NCBI RefSeq assembly: GCF_024758505.1
Contig: NZ_CP077970.1
Span: forward strand, 682,001-746,000
Direction: 5' to 3'
DNA: 64,000 nucleotides
From: Bradyrhizobium arachidis
GTDB taxonomy: Bacteria > Pseudomonadota > Alphaproteobacteria > Rhizobiales > Xanthobacteraceae
Of this stretch, positions 1-9,350 are shown piece by piece; positions within the stretch are counted from its first letter, which is position 1, and every line of letters begins with the position of its first letter. A program made the position numbers and the translations under genes. Below the pieces are notes generated by a model, which saw only the letters and a program-made list of their open reading frames with translations, did no database searches and was not told the DNA's origin.

Positions 1-680
1 CAGATGAACTTGTCGCTGAACAGCCGTTCCGCGGTGCGCTTCATGTGCAGCACGTCTTCCGGGTGCGGGCCGATGCCGCCCTGCAGGCCGAACACGGTCT
101 GCACGAACAGCGGCGGTTTTACGAGGCCCTGCTGGAGGAAATAGTCGAGATTGTAGAGATGCGCCGTATCGTAGCATTCGAACTCGAACCGGGTTCCCGT
201 CTGCGACAGCGTCTTCAATACGAACTCGATGTCCTGAAACGTGTTGCGGAACACAATGTCCTTGTTCTCGACATGCTTGCGTTCCCATTCGTGCTTGAAG
301 GTCTTGAAGCGGTTGAGCATGCCGAAGAAGCCGAAGTTCATCGAGCCCATGTTCAGCGAGGCGACTTCCGGCTTGTAGACTGCGGCCGGTCGTACCCGCT
401 CGTCCACCGTCATGGTCGGCGAGCCGCCGGTGGTGAGATTGATCACCGCGTTGGAACGCTGCTTGATGATCTTGAGGAACGGCGCAAACGCCTCGGGTGA
501 CTGATCGGGCTGGCCGGTCTCGGGGTTGCGCGCGTGCAGATGCACGATGGCGGCGCCGGCTTCGGCGGCTTCGATCGCGGCGTCCGCGATCTCCTGCGGT
601 GTCACGGGGAGTGCGGGCGACATCGATGGCGTGTGGATCGCGCCGGTGACGGCGCAGGTGATGATGACTTTGCGGGCCAT
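1..680 (-). CDS. Beta-keto acid cleavage enzyme (BKACE, DUF849), C-terminus cut by window edge
   Basis: About 226 N-terminal residues are visible; the family is about 300 long, so the rest lies left of base 1. The protein opens MARKVIITCAVTGA and carries the HLHAR metal-binding motif at about residues 47-51, both typical of 3-keto-5-aminohexanoate cleavage (Kce/BKACE) enzymes. The family is known to condense a beta-keto acid with acetyl-CoA, giving acetoacetate and a new acyl-CoA. The substrate here cannot be read from sequence. It is divergent from the SDR gene at 768, with 87 bases between them, and an SDR that makes a beta-keto acid would be a natural partner. An in-frame ATG 15 bases upstream (695) is an alternative start; neither has a strong ribosome-binding site. 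Another BKACE lies at 49633-50499. Confidence 0.88.
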   Translation of the reverse strand, partial: MARKVIITCAVTGAIHTPSMSPALPVTPQEIADAAIEAAEAGAAIVHLHARNPETGQPDQSPEAFAPFLKIIKQRSNAVINLTTGGSPTMTVDERVRPAAVYKPEVASLNMGSMNFGFFGMLNRFKTFKHEWERKHVENKDIVFRNTFQDIEFVLKTLSQTGTRFEFECYDTAHLYNLDYFLQQGLVKPPLFVQTVFGLQGGIGPHPEDVLHMKRTAERLFSDKFI

Positions 681-767
681 TACTTTGCTCACCATGGGTT
701 GGGTTTGCACTCCGGCGTGGCTTTGATCTAACGTCACGCTTAGCATTTCGGACAGAGTGGAGCCATC

Positions 768-1544
768 ATGGATCTCGACATCAAAGGGTTGCGCGTGCTG
801 GTGACCGCGGGCGCGGGTGGCATCGGTCTTGCCATCGCCCGTCGCTTCGCCGGCGAGGGCGCCAGGGTTCATGTCTGCGACGTCGACGAGATGGCGCTGG
901 CGGCGCTTGCGAACAGCGATCCCACTTTGTCGCGCTCGCAATGCGACGTGTCGGATCGTGCAGCCGTACAGACGATGTTCGACGACGCGCTGCGTCAGCT
1001 CGGCGGGCTCGATGTGCTCGTCAACAATGCCGGCATCGCCGGGCCGACCTCCAAGGTCGAGGAGATGAACCCGGAGGACTGGGATCGCTGCCTCGATATC
1101 TGCCTCACCGGCCAGTTCAACTGCACGCGGCTCGCGGTGCCCTTGCTGCGCGAGAGCCAGAATGCCTCGATCGTCAACATCTCGTCGGCCGCGGGCAAGG
1201 TCGGCTTTGCCATGCGCACGCCCTATGCGGCGGCCAAATGGGGCGTGATTGGGCTGACGAAATCGCTGGCGATCGAGCTCGGTCCCGACAAGATCCGCGT
1301 CAACGCCATTTTGCCGGGCCTCGTGGCCGGCGATCGCCAGCGCCGCGTGCTGGAAGCAAAAGCGCAGCAGCGCGGCATCTCCTACGCCGAGATGGAGCGC
1401 ATCGCGTTCTCCTACACCTCGATCAAGGACTACGTGACGCCGGAGCAGATCGCCGACCAGATCATTTTCATGGCAAGCCCGCGCGGGCGCACGATCTCGG
1501 GACAGGCGATCTCGATCTGCGGCGATACGCAGATGCTGGGGTGA
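768..1544 (+). CDS. SDR family NAD(P)-dependent oxidoreductase
   Basis: This 258-residue classical short-chain dehydrogenase has the cofactor motif TAGAGGIG at 13-20 (a variant of TGxxxGxG), the NNAG motif at 86-89, the catalytic Ser at about 139-140 and YAAAK at 153-157. The acidic residue after beta-2 (CDVDE) suggests a preference for NAD. It starts at an ATG preceded by GTGGAG six bases upstream. It would oxidise or reduce a hydroxyl/keto substrate in the cytoplasm. The divergent BKACE and the nearby acyl-CoA ligase and alcohol dehydrogenase suggest a carboxylic-acid or alcohol catabolic locus, but the substrate is unknown. Confidence 0.92.
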   Translation: MDLDIKGLRVLVTAGAGGIGLAIARRFAGEGARVHVCDVDEMALAALANSDPTLSRSQCDVSDRAAVQTMFDDALRQLGGLDVLVNNAGIAGPTSKVEEMNPEDWDRCLDICLTGQFNCTRLAVPLLRESQNASIVNISSAAGKVGFAMRTPYAAAKWGVIGLTKSLAIELGPDKIRVNAILPGLVAGDRQRRVLEAKAQQRGISYAEMERIAFSYTSIKDYVTPEQIADQIIFMASPRGRTISGQAISICGDTQMLG

Positions 1545-1551
1545 GACGCGT

Positions 1552-1616
1552 CAACAAATTCCGCCGTCGTCCCGGATCTGCGCTTACGCTTGTCCGGGAC
1601 GACACCGAATTTGTTG
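1552..1616. repeat. Dispersed palindromic repeat, family A (short form)
   Basis: A long imperfect hairpin. The outer arms are CAACAAATTC and GAATTTGTTG, and the inner arms are GTCGTCCCGG and CCGGGACGAC around a loop containing GCGCTTACGCTTGT. It lies between the convergent ends of the SDR gene and the acyl-CoA ligase gene, where it could end transcription from both sides. Related elements are at 9098, 20811, 22353 and 33187. Confidence 0.75.
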
Positions 1617-1653
1617 GCGCACGCTTGCGCAATTCACGCGTCATACGACATCC

Positions 1654-3204
1654 TCACACGATCCGCGAGGTCTTGTTCCCCCAATAGCGATCGCGCAGCA
1701 GGCGCTTGTACAGTTTGCCCGTCGGAAGCCGCGGCAACTCCTTCTCGAAATCGACCGAGCGCGGTACCTTCTGGCGCGCCAGCGACTGGCCGCAGAAGGC
1801 GATCAGCTCTTCGGCGAGCGCCGGACCGGGGACGACGCCGGGCATCGGCTGCACCACCGCCTTAACCTCTTCGCCCAGATCGGCATTGGGCACGCCGAAC
1901 ACGGCGGCGTCCGCCACCTTGGGATGGGTGATCAAAAGGTTCTCGCATTCCTGCGGATAGATGTTCACGCCGCCCGAGATGATCATGAAGCTCGCGCGGT
2001 CGGTGAGGTAGAGGAAGCGGTCCGCGTCGACATAGCCGACGTCGCCGACCGTGCTCATGCTGCCGTCGGCCGAGCGCACCTCCTTGGTCTTTTCGGGGTC
2101 GTTGAAATATTCGAACGGCGATGCCGTCTTGAACCACACCGTGCCCGGCGTGCCGACCGGGCAGGCCTTCATGTTCTCGTCGAGGATATGCAAATCGCCG
2201 AGCAGCACTTTGCCGACGGTGCCGCGATGGGCGAGCCACTCCTGGGTGTTGCAGGCGGTGAAGCCGAGCGCTTCGGTGGCGCCGTAATATTCATGGATGA
2301 TCGGGCCCCACCATTTGATCATGTCGTCCTTGACCAGGGCCGGGCAAGGCGCGGCGGCGTGGATCGCGATCTCCAGCGACGAGAGGTCGTAACGTTTACG
2401 CACCTCCTCCGGCAGCTTCAGCATCCGTGAAAACATCGTCGGCACGAGCTGGGTGTGGGTGATGCCCCACTTTTCCACGAGCTGGAGATAATGCTCGGGG
2501 TCAAAACTCTCCATGATGATCGCGGTGCCGCCCGCGCGGATCGTGAGATTGACCGCGGCCTGCGGCGCCGCGTGATAGAGCGGCGCCGGCGACAGATAGA
2601 TCATGCCCTCGCGGTACTGCCAAAGCCTTGCCAGGAAATCGAACACCGGCAGATTGTGTTTCGGCGGCTCCTCCGGCAGCGGGCGCAAGATGCCCTTGGG
2701 CCGGCCGGTCGTGCCCGATGAATAGAGCATCGCGGTACCGAGCCATTCATCCGCGATCGGCGTCTTCGGCATGTCGGCGGTAACCTCGGCCAGGCCGACG
2801 ATGCGGTCGCTTTCGCCGGGGCCATCGGCAACGATGCAGAGCCTGACGTCGGGGCAAGCCTGGATCGCCTCGCGCGCGATATCGAGTTTGGCGACCGACG
2901 TGATCAGGATCTTTGACTGGCTGTTGACGAGGAGATAGGCGAGCTCGCCCGCGGTGAGGAACGAGTTGATGCAGGTGTAGTAGAGCCCGCTGCGCTCGCC
3001 CGCGTCGCAGGCTTCGAGATAGCGCGAATTGTTCTCCATGAAGATCGAGAAATGATCGAGGCGCTTCAAGCCGTGCTTGCGGAACAGATGCGCGAGCCGG
3101 TTGCTGCGCGCCTCCAACTCGCGATAGGTCACTGTCTCGCCCGTACCGGCCATGATGAAGGCGGGTTGCAGCGGGCGTAGACGGGCGTGCGTTCCGGTGT
3201 ACAT
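1654..3204 (-). CDS. AMP-forming acyl-CoA synthetase / ligase
   Basis: The 516-residue protein is a member of the ANL (acyl-CoA synthetase) superfamily. It has the P-loop-like adenylation motif YSSGTTGRPKG at 161-171, a GDVGYVDADRFLYLTDR hinge region, and LPTGKLYK near the C-terminus with the conserved catalytic lysine. Such enzymes activate a carboxylic acid with ATP and then transfer it to CoA. It starts at an ATG with GGAGG six bases upstream. The iron-type alcohol dehydrogenase ends just before it with 18 bases between the two genes on the same strand, so the two are probably co-transcribed (dehydrogenase first). Fatty, aromatic and bile-acid-like substrates are all possible; the sequence alone does not decide. 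Confidence 0.92.
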   Translation of the reverse strand: MYTGTHARLRPLQPAFIMAGTGETVTYRELEARSNRLAHLFRKHGLKRLDHFSIFMENNSRYLEACDAGERSGLYYTCINSFLTAGELAYLLVNSQSKILITSVAKLDIAREAIQACPDVRLCIVADGPGESDRIVGLAEVTADMPKTPIADEWLGTAMLYSSGTTGRPKGILRPLPEEPPKHNLPVFDFLARLWQYREGMIYLSPAPLYHAAPQAAVNLTIRAGGTAIIMESFDPEHYLQLVEKWGITHTQLVPTMFSRMLKLPEEVRKRYDLSSLEIAIHAAAPCPALVKDDMIKWWGPIIHEYYGATEALGFTACNTQEWLAHRGTVGKVLLGDLHILDENMKACPVGTPGTVWFKTASPFEYFNDPEKTKEVRSADGSMSTVGDVGYVDADRFLYLTDRASFMIISGGVNIYPQECENLLITHPKVADAAVFGVPNADLGEEVKAVVQPMPGVVPGPALAEELIAFCGQSLARQKVPRSVDFEKELPRLPTGKLYKRLLRDRYWGNKTSRIV

Positions 3205-3222
3205 CAGTCCTCCAGATCGGGA

Positions 3223-4377
3223 TCAGGCGGCAAGAAACAGGATTTCGCGCACTTGCGCGGGAGATTCGATCTTGCGCGGGTTGCGCGGCACCCAGGGCGT
3301 GCGCATCGCCTGTGCAGCGATGGCGTCAAAGTGTTCGGGCGCGACGCGGACATCGGCGAGGCTGCGCGGCATGCCGAGCCCGCGGATGAAGGCGTCCAGC
3401 ACGTCGGCGGCAGCAAGGCTCGGATGGCCCATCGCGGCTGCGACGATCGCCTGGCGGTCGGCATTGTCGCGCGCGTTCCAGCGCATCACCGCCGGCAGCA
3501 TCACGCAGGAGGTGTAGCCATGCGGCACGTCGAAGGCGGAGCCCAGCACGTAGCCGATGCCGTGGCTCGCGCCCATCGGCACGCCGGCCGACAGTGCCCC
3601 CATCGACAGCCACGTACCGATCTGCGCGTCCATCCGCGCGTCGAGATCGGCAGGGTTGGCCTTCACCCGCGGCAGCGCGTCGGCGAGCATCGCAAGTCCC
3701 TTGACCGACTGCGCGTCGGCAAAGGGATGCGTCTCGCGCGAGCAGATCGCCTCCACGCAATGATCCACCGCGCGGATGCCCGTCGAGAGGAACAGCCATT
3801 CCGGCGTGTGCACGGTGACGGCGGGATCGAGGATCGTCACGCGCGGCACCACCAGCGGGTGCCGGAGCATCTCCTTGACGTTGATCTTCCGGTTGGTGAC
3901 GCCGGCGATGGAGCTGAATTCGCCGCCTGCGATCGTGGTCGGCACGCTGATCTGGCGCACGATGGGCGCGGCCATCTCGGGCGCGACACCCTTGTGGACG
4001 CGGATCTTCTCGATGCCATCGATCGTGTCGATGCCGTTGGCAAGGCAGAGCTGCACCGCCTTGGCGCCATCGGTGATGGAACCGCCGCCGACGGTGACGA
4101 TGATATCGGCGCGCGCCTCGCGCGCCGCATTCGTCGCCGCGATCACGGCCTCGCGCGGCGTATGCGCCGGCATCGCGTCGAACACCCCCACGCAGCGGGA
4201 GCCCAGGGCCTGCCTGATCTTCTGGATTTCATCGGTCTCGCGGTTCAGCGTGCCGGAGACCATCAGGAAGGCGCGGTTCAACCTGAGCCGGTCCAGCTGC
4301 TCGACGATGGCGCTTGCAGCCGGCAGGCCGAACACGACCTCGTCGATCGCGCCGTAAACGACACGTCCTTGGTACAC
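3223..4377 (-). CDS. Iron-containing alcohol dehydrogenase / maleylacetate reductase-like
   Basis: The 384-residue protein belongs to the group III (iron-type) alcohol dehydrogenases. The nucleotide-binding motif GGGSITDGAK lies at 97-106. The metal-site segments are DHCVEAICSRETHPFADA and GASHGIGYVLGSAFDVPHG, which supply the conserved histidines. The start is GTG with a good GGAGG six bases upstream. It reduces or oxidises an alcohol/aldehyde or keto group with NAD(P). The N-terminal half resembles maleylacetate reductases, which act in aromatic degradation, but no ring-cleavage gene is adjacent. It leads a probable two-gene unit with the acyl-CoA ligase. Confidence 0.88.
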   Translation of the reverse strand: MYQGRVVYGAIDEVVFGLPAASAIVEQLDRLRLNRAFLMVSGTLNRETDEIQKIRQALGSRCVGVFDAMPAHTPREAVIAATNAAREARADIIVTVGGGSITDGAKAVQLCLANGIDTIDGIEKIRVHKGVAPEMAAPIVRQISVPTTIAGGEFSSIAGVTNRKINVKEMLRHPLVVPRVTILDPAVTVHTPEWLFLSTGIRAVDHCVEAICSRETHPFADAQSVKGLAMLADALPRVKANPADLDARMDAQIGTWLSMGALSAGVPMGASHGIGYVLGSAFDVPHGYTSCVMLPAVMRWNARDNADRQAIVAAAMGHPSLAAADVLDAFIRGLGMPRSLADVRVAPEHFDAIAAQAMRTPWVPRNPRKIESPAQVREILFLAA

Positions 4378-4732
4378 GCTGTCCTCCCGGGGACATCAGT
4401 CTTGTTTTTCTTGAGATAATCTAGCCGAGCCCGCCGCATCAGTCATGCGCGAACACGCTGGCACGATGTCACCCTCCTCCTCCAGGGGAGGGTGACATGA
4501 CCCGCTCCTCGATTCATGAGCCCAGTCACTAAGTCTATTCGCGCGCCGCCGGCTAATCGCCGTGCACGCGATTGGATCTGTCTCTGTCAACCTGTCCACG
4601 TGGGCAGGCATCCCAGCGGGGATTGCGCGGGTCGCCGTCTTGAAGAGTTCATTATTGAGACCCATCTTGTGCCGCCTGCGGGTAAGGGGCTACCCTGTTT
4701 GCTGCCGCAGCCACCAAGGAAGGGGGCACGAG
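4378..4732. other. Divergent intergenic region (355 bases)
   Basis: No gene was recognised here. The stretch separates the divergently transcribed alcohol dehydrogenase and RND adaptor genes, so it should hold both promoters. The only clear structure is the 33-base hairpin at 4466-4498. No regulator gene is present, which is unusual beside an RND pump. Confidence 0.6.
4466..4498. repeat. Hairpin related to family B repeat
   Basis: Perfect 12-base arms ATGTCACCCTCC and GGAGGGTGACAT surround a 9-base loop. The CCCTCC/GGAGGG core matches the ends of the large palindrome at 18891-19049. Because it sits between divergent promoters it is unlikely to be a simple terminator; it looks like a short copy of a dispersed palindrome. 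Confidence 0.65.
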
Positions 4733-5932
4733 ATGAGCGAGCCGAACCAGGGGCAGCATTTTGCGCGACGGCTATCCGCGTCGCCTCCCTTCCTGAGCGT
4801 TGTGGCCCTGAGCTTTGCCGGCCTTCTTGCCGGTTGCGACCGGCCGGCCCAGCAGGCAGCCGCGCCGCCACCGCCGGCGGTGACCGTCGCCCAGCCCACA
4901 AAACGCACCGTGACCGATTGGGATGAGTTCACCGGCCGCTTCGAGGCGGTCGAGGAGGTGCAGGTGCGTGCCCGCGTCGGCGGCTTCGTCAACTCCGTCG
5001 AATTCCAGGACGGTGCGATCGTGCGCACCGGTGACCTGCTTTATGTCATCGACCCCCGTCCGTTCGAGGCGGCGGCCCAGCAGGCCGACGGCAAGCTTTC
5101 TGACGCGCGCGCCAAGGTCGAGCTTGCCAAGCGCGAACTCGACCGCGCTCTCAACCTGGTCCAGACCAATGCCGTCTCCGAGCAGGTCGTCGACCAGCGC
5201 CGCCAGGCCTTGCAGGCCGCCCACGCCGCCGAGATGCAGGCCGAGGGCGAACTGAAGGTGGCCAAGCTCAATATCGAGTTCACCCATGTGCAGGCGCCGC
5301 TCACAGGACGTGTCAGCCGCCACCTCGTCAGCCCCGGCAATCTCGTGCAGGGCAGCGACAACGGCGCCTCGACCTTGCTCACCTCGATCGTCACGCTCGA
5401 TCCGATCTACATCTATTTCGACTTGGACGAGGCGACCTATCAGAGAAATTCGCGGCTCTGGCACGAGGGCAAGCGGCCGAGCTCGCGCGATACGCCCAAC
5501 CCGGTGCAGGTGACGCTCGCCGGCGAGACAAAACCGTCGCATGACGGCGTCATCAACTTCCTCGACAACCGTCTCGACGCCTCGACTGGCACGCTGCGCA
5601 GCCGTGCGGTGATCAAGAACACCGACCTGTCCATCCTGCCCGGCCAGTTCGGCCGCGTGCGGCTGATCGGCAGCTCGCCCTATGAGGCGCTGCTGATCCC
5701 GGACACAGCTGTCGCAACCGACCAGTCCCGAAAAATCGTCTTCGTGGTCAAGCCCGACGACACCGTCGAAGCGAAACCCGTGATGCTCGGCCCGCTCGAC
5801 GACGGCCTGCGCGTGATCCGCGAAGGATTGAAGGCCGACGACCGTGTCATCGTCGACGGCATCCAGCGCGCCCGCGTCGGAGCCAAGGTCACCACGCACA
5901 CGGCCCAGGCGCCGGCCGGTGGCAAGTCATGA
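4733..5932 (+). CDS. RND efflux periplasmic adaptor (membrane fusion protein)
   Basis: This is a 399-residue adaptor of the MexE/AcrA type. A signal peptide ends in a lipobox (LLAGC, Cys35), so it should be a lipid-anchored periplasmic protein. After it come a barrel-sandwich domain, an alpha-hairpin (about 100-170) and a beta-barrel (HVQAPLTGRVSRHLVSPG). The open frame extends upstream to 4562, but the ATG at 4733 follows a strong AAGGAAGGGGG and gives the lipoprotein signal, so it is preferred. It overlaps the pump gene by four bases (ATGA), indicating translational coupling. The outer-membrane TolC-type channel is not encoded here. Confidence 0.93.
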   Translation: MSEPNQGQHFARRLSASPPFLSVVALSFAGLLAGCDRPAQQAAAPPPPAVTVAQPTKRTVTDWDEFTGRFEAVEEVQVRARVGGFVNSVEFQDGAIVRTGDLLYVIDPRPFEAAAQQADGKLSDARAKVELAKRELDRALNLVQTNAVSEQVVDQRRQALQAAHAAEMQAEGELKVAKLNIEFTHVQAPLTGRVSRHLVSPGNLVQGSDNGASTLLTSIVTLDPIYIYFDLDEATYQRNSRLWHEGKRPSSRDTPNPVQVTLAGETKPSHDGVINFLDNRLDASTGTLRSRAVIKNTDLSILPGQFGRVRLIGSSPYEALLIPDTAVATDQSRKIVFVVKPDDTVEAKPVMLGPLDDGLRVIREGLKADDRVIVDGIQRARVGAKVTTHTAQAPAGGKS

Positions 5933-8900
5933 ATCTCGGCCGCCTCTCCATCAACCAGCCCATTTTGGCGATGGTGCTGTCGATCGTGCTCCTGATCGTG
6001 GGCGCGCTTGCCTACACCACGCTGCCGGTGTCCGAATATCCGCAAGTGGTGCCGCCCACCGTGGTCGTCACCACGCAATATCCCGGCGCCTCCGCGCAGA
6101 CCGTGTCGGATACGGTCGCCGCTCCCATCGAGCAGGAGATCAACGGCGTCGAGGACATGCTGTATCTCTACAGCCAGGCGACCTCGAACGGGCAGTTGAC
6201 CATCACGGTCACCTTCAAGCTCGGCACCGATCTCGACAAGGCCCAGGTGCTGGTGCAGAACCGCGTCGCGATCGCGCAGCCGCGTTTGCCCGAGGAAGTC
6301 CAGCGCAACGGCGTCACCACGCGCAAGAACTCGCCCGACATTTTGATGGTCGTGTTCATGCTGTCGCCCGACGACACCTTCGACCAGCTCTACATCTCCA
6401 ACTACGCGCTGCTCCAGGTGCGCGACCAGCTCCTGCGGCTCGATGGCGTCGGCGACATCCAGATCTTCGGCGCGCGCGATTATTCGATGCGGCTGTGGCT
6501 CGATCCCGACCGTATCGCCAATCTCGGCCTGACCTCGACCGAGGTGCTCGCGGCGATCCGGTCGCAGAACGTGCAGATTGCTGGCGGCCAGATCGCCGAG
6601 CCGCCGATCGCGGACCGCGCCTTCCAGCCGAACCTCACCTTCACCGGACGGCTGAAGGACCAGAAACAGTTCGAGGAGATCCTGATCAAGGCCGGCGCCG
6701 ACGGCCGCACGGTGCGCCTGCGCGACGTTGCCCGCATCGAGCTCGGCGCGCTGTCCTACACCACCAACAGCTTCCTGCTCCGGAAATCGGCCGTCGCCAT
6801 GCTGGTCACGCAGCGGCCCGGGTCGAACGCGCTGGCGACTGCCAAGAACATCTCCGACACCATGACGCGGCTGAAGGCGAGCTTTCCGAAAGGCCTCGAC
6901 TACAACATCGGCTATAACCCGACCGAGTTCATCGCGCAATCCGTCCACGAGCTGATCAAGACCATCTATGAGGCCATGGTGCTCGTGGTCATCGTGGTGC
7001 TGGTGTTCCTGCAGGGCTGGCGTCCCGCGATCATCCCGATCATCGCGATTCCGGTGTCGCTGGTCGGCACCTTTGCCGTGATGGCGGCGCTCGGCTTCTC
7101 CATCAACAACCTCACCTTGTTCGGCCTGGTGCTCGCCGTCGGCATCGTGGTCGACGACGCCATCGTGGTGGTCGAGAATGTCGAGCGGCATCTTGAGCAT
7201 GGCATGAGCCGGCGCGATGCGGCGCTGAAGACCATGGAGGAGGTCGGCGGTGCGCTGGTGTCGATCGCGCTGGTGCTGTGCGCCGTGTTCGTGCCGACCG
7301 CATTCATTGGCGGCATCTCCGGCCAGTTCTTCCAGCAATTCGCCGTCACGATTGCGGTCGCCACTGCGATCTCCTGCTTCTGCTCGCTGACGCTGTCGCC
7401 GGCGCTGGCCTCGCAGATCCTGGTGCCGCATGAGGAGAAGCGGCCGCCGGCGCGCTGGAATTTTGTCGCGCGCGGCTGGGACGCATTCACCGGCGTCTTC
7501 AACCGCACCTTCGACCGGCTGGCGCATGGCTATGCAGGCGTCGCCAACTTCGTGATCCGCCATTCCGTGGTGATGCTGCTGTTCTACGTCGCACTGATCG
7601 GCAGCGCCGGCTGGCTGATCGTGACCACGCCGCAGGGCTTCATCCCGTCGCAGGATCGCGGCTACGTCATCATCTCCGTGCAACTGCCGGGCGCGGCGTC
7701 GTTGGCCCGCACCACGGAGGTCGTTCGCGAGATCGAGCGTATCGCGCTGGACACGCCTGGCATCGTCCGCGTCGCCGCCTTCGCCGGCTTTTCCGGCGCG
7801 ACACGAACACAGGCCGGCAATGCCGCCGCGCTATTTCCGGTGTTCGATGAGCCGGAGGTGCGCCTGAAGAAGGGTCTTTCGGCGACCGCCATCACCGGCG
7901 AGCTGCGCAAGCGCCTGTCCGCGATCCAGGGCGCCTTCATCATCGTCATCCCGCCGCCCGCCGTGCCGGGCATCGGTACCGGCGGCGGCTTCACCATTCG
8001 CGTGCAGGACCGGCAGGGCCGCGGCGCGCAAATGCTGGCGGCGGCGACCGACGAGCTCGTCGGCGCCGCGCGAAAATCGCCAAGCCTCACCTCGGTGTTC
8101 TCGCCGTTCACGGCCAACACGCCGCAGGTGTTCGTCGACATCGACCGCACCAAGGCGCAAAAACTCGGCGTTCCCATCGCCAATATCAACGACACCATCC
8201 AGACCTATTTCGGCTCGACCTACGTCAACGACTTCAATCTGTTCGGCCGCACCTATCACGTCACCGCGCAGGCCGATCAGCCGTTCCGGAAAGAGACCAG
8301 CGACCTGTCGCGGCTGCGCACCCGCAATGCCGCGGGCGACATGGTGATGCTCGGCAGCGTGGTCGATTTCCGCGACGTCTCCGGCCCCGACCGCGTCGCG
8401 CGCTACAATCTCTATCCGGCGTCCGAGCTCCAGGGCGAGCCGACGCCGGGCACGAGCTCGAGCACCGCGCTCAACGCGATCAAGAAGCTTGCCGACGACA
8501 CCTTGCCGAGCGGCTTCAGCTTCGAATGGACCGACCTGTCCTATCAGCAGGTCACCGGAGGCAATGCCGGCCTGTTCGTATTTCCCATCTGCGTGCTGTT
8601 CGTCTATCTCGTGCTCGCCGCGCAATACGGCAGTTGGACCTTGCCCTTCGCGGTGATCCTGATCGTGCCGATGTGCCTGCTCGCCGCCACCATCGGCGTG
8701 CGGCTGATGGGCCAGGACGTCAATATCCTGACCCAGATCGGATTCGTCGTGCTGGTGGGCCTAGCCGCCAAGAACGCCATCCTGATCGTCGAGTTCGCGC
8801 GCGATATCGAGCTCGAAGGCAAGCCGCGACTGGAGGCCGTCATCGAGGCCTGCCGGCTGCGGCTGCGGCCGATCCTGATGACGTCCTTCGCCTTCATCCT

Positions 8901-9087
8901 CGGCGTGTTGCCGCTGGTGATCTCGACCGGCTCAGGCTCGGAGATGCGGCAGGCCGTCGGCGTCGCCGTGTTCTTCGGCATGATCGGCGTCACGCTGTTC
9001 GGCCTCGTCTTCACCCCGATCTTCTATGTGGTGGTGCGGAACTTGGCTGAGGGGCGGAATACGAAGAAGGCCGAGACCGCAGCGTGA
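5929..9087 (+). CDS. RND efflux transporter permease (HAE-1 family)
   Basis: The 1052-residue inner-membrane pump has the usual size and layout of AcrB/MexF: TM1, a large periplasmic loop, TM2-6, a repeated half with a second loop, and TM8-12. The proton-relay residues are present: the Asp pair in GIVVDDAIVVVENVERH (Asp409-410) and the TM10 lysine in GLAAKNAILIVEF (Lys948). It would export drugs, solvents or plant compounds by proton antiport, working with the adaptor upstream and an outer-membrane channel encoded elsewhere. No TetR or LysR regulator is adjacent, so control must be sought elsewhere. The exact substrates cannot be predicted. Confidence 0.96.
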   Translation: MNLGRLSINQPILAMVLSIVLLIVGALAYTTLPVSEYPQVVPPTVVVTTQYPGASAQTVSDTVAAPIEQEINGVEDMLYLYSQATSNGQLTITVTFKLGTDLDKAQVLVQNRVAIAQPRLPEEVQRNGVTTRKNSPDILMVVFMLSPDDTFDQLYISNYALLQVRDQLLRLDGVGDIQIFGARDYSMRLWLDPDRIANLGLTSTEVLAAIRSQNVQIAGGQIAEPPIADRAFQPNLTFTGRLKDQKQFEEILIKAGADGRTVRLRDVARIELGALSYTTNSFLLRKSAVAMLVTQRPGSNALATAKNISDTMTRLKASFPKGLDYNIGYNPTEFIAQSVHELIKTIYEAMVLVVIVVLVFLQGWRPAIIPIIAIPVSLVGTFAVMAALGFSINNLTLFGLVLAVGIVVDDAIVVVENVERHLEHGMSRRDAALKTMEEVGGALVSIALVLCAVFVPTAFIGGISGQFFQQFAVTIAVATAISCFCSLTLSPALASQILVPHEEKRPPARWNFVARGWDAFTGVFNRTFDRLAHGYAGVANFVIRHSVVMLLFYVALIGSAGWLIVTTPQGFIPSQDRGYVIISVQLPGAASLARTTEVVREIERIALDTPGIVRVAAFAGFSGATRTQAGNAAALFPVFDEPEVRLKKGLSATAITGELRKRLSAIQGAFIIVIPPPAVPGIGTGGGFTIRVQDRQGRGAQMLAAATDELVGAARKSPSLTSVFSPFTANTPQVFVDIDRTKAQKLGVPIANINDTIQTYFGSTYVNDFNLFGRTYHVTAQADQPFRKETSDLSRLRTRNAAGDMVMLGSVVDFRDVSGPDRVARYNLYPASELQGEPTPGTSSSTALNAIKKLADDTLPSGFSFEWTDLSYQQVTGGNAGLFVFPICVLFVYLVLAAQYGSWTLPFAVILIVPMCLLAATIGVRLMGQDVNILTQIGFVVLVGLAAKNAILIVEFARDIELEGKPRLEAVIEACRLRLRPILMTSFAFILGVLPLVISTGSGSEMRQAVGVAVFFGMIGVTLFGLVFTPIFYVVVRNLAEGRNTKKAETAA

Positions 9088-9097
9088 TGTTCCCCCA

Positions 9098-9237
9098 ACG
9101 TCGTCCTGGCGAAAGCCAGGACCCATTACCCCAGGGAGCAGTTGTGGTGCGAAGTTGGTGGTTGCCGATCTTCGCCAAACTTCTCCCTGGGGTAATGGGT
9201 CCTGGATCTGCGCTTCGCTTGTCCAGGACGACGACGT
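9098..9237. repeat. Dispersed palindromic repeat, family A (long form)
   Basis: A roughly 140-base composite palindrome. The outer arms are CGTCGTCCTGG and CCAGGACGACG, the inner arms are GGACCCATTACCCCAGGGAG and CTCCCTGGGGTAATGGGTCC, and the apex contains CTTCGCCAAACTT. It starts 10 bases after the RND permease stop, so it may end that transcript. It is closely similar to the elements at 20811 and 22353. Confidence 0.85.
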
Positions 9238-9350
9238 TTGCGGGACCTTGTGCCCATACTAACGGCTGAGACCGAAATGGATGGGCACGGCTGGGGTTCT
9301 TCACTAGTATCCGCGCGATTTCAAAACAGAACACTGCTGGGAGACAACAT

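Noticed and set aside
45..500. A 151-codon + strand frame at the left edge
   Set aside because: It is antisense to the partial BKACE gene, which is clearly coding.
3187..4419. A 410-codon + strand frame opposite the alcohol dehydrogenase
   Set aside because: The alcohol dehydrogenase on the minus strand has full motifs; the opposite frame has none.
5680..7683. A 667-codon minus-strand frame in the RND pump genes
   Set aside because: Antisense to a complete RND permease; His/Asp/Arg-rich with no domain.
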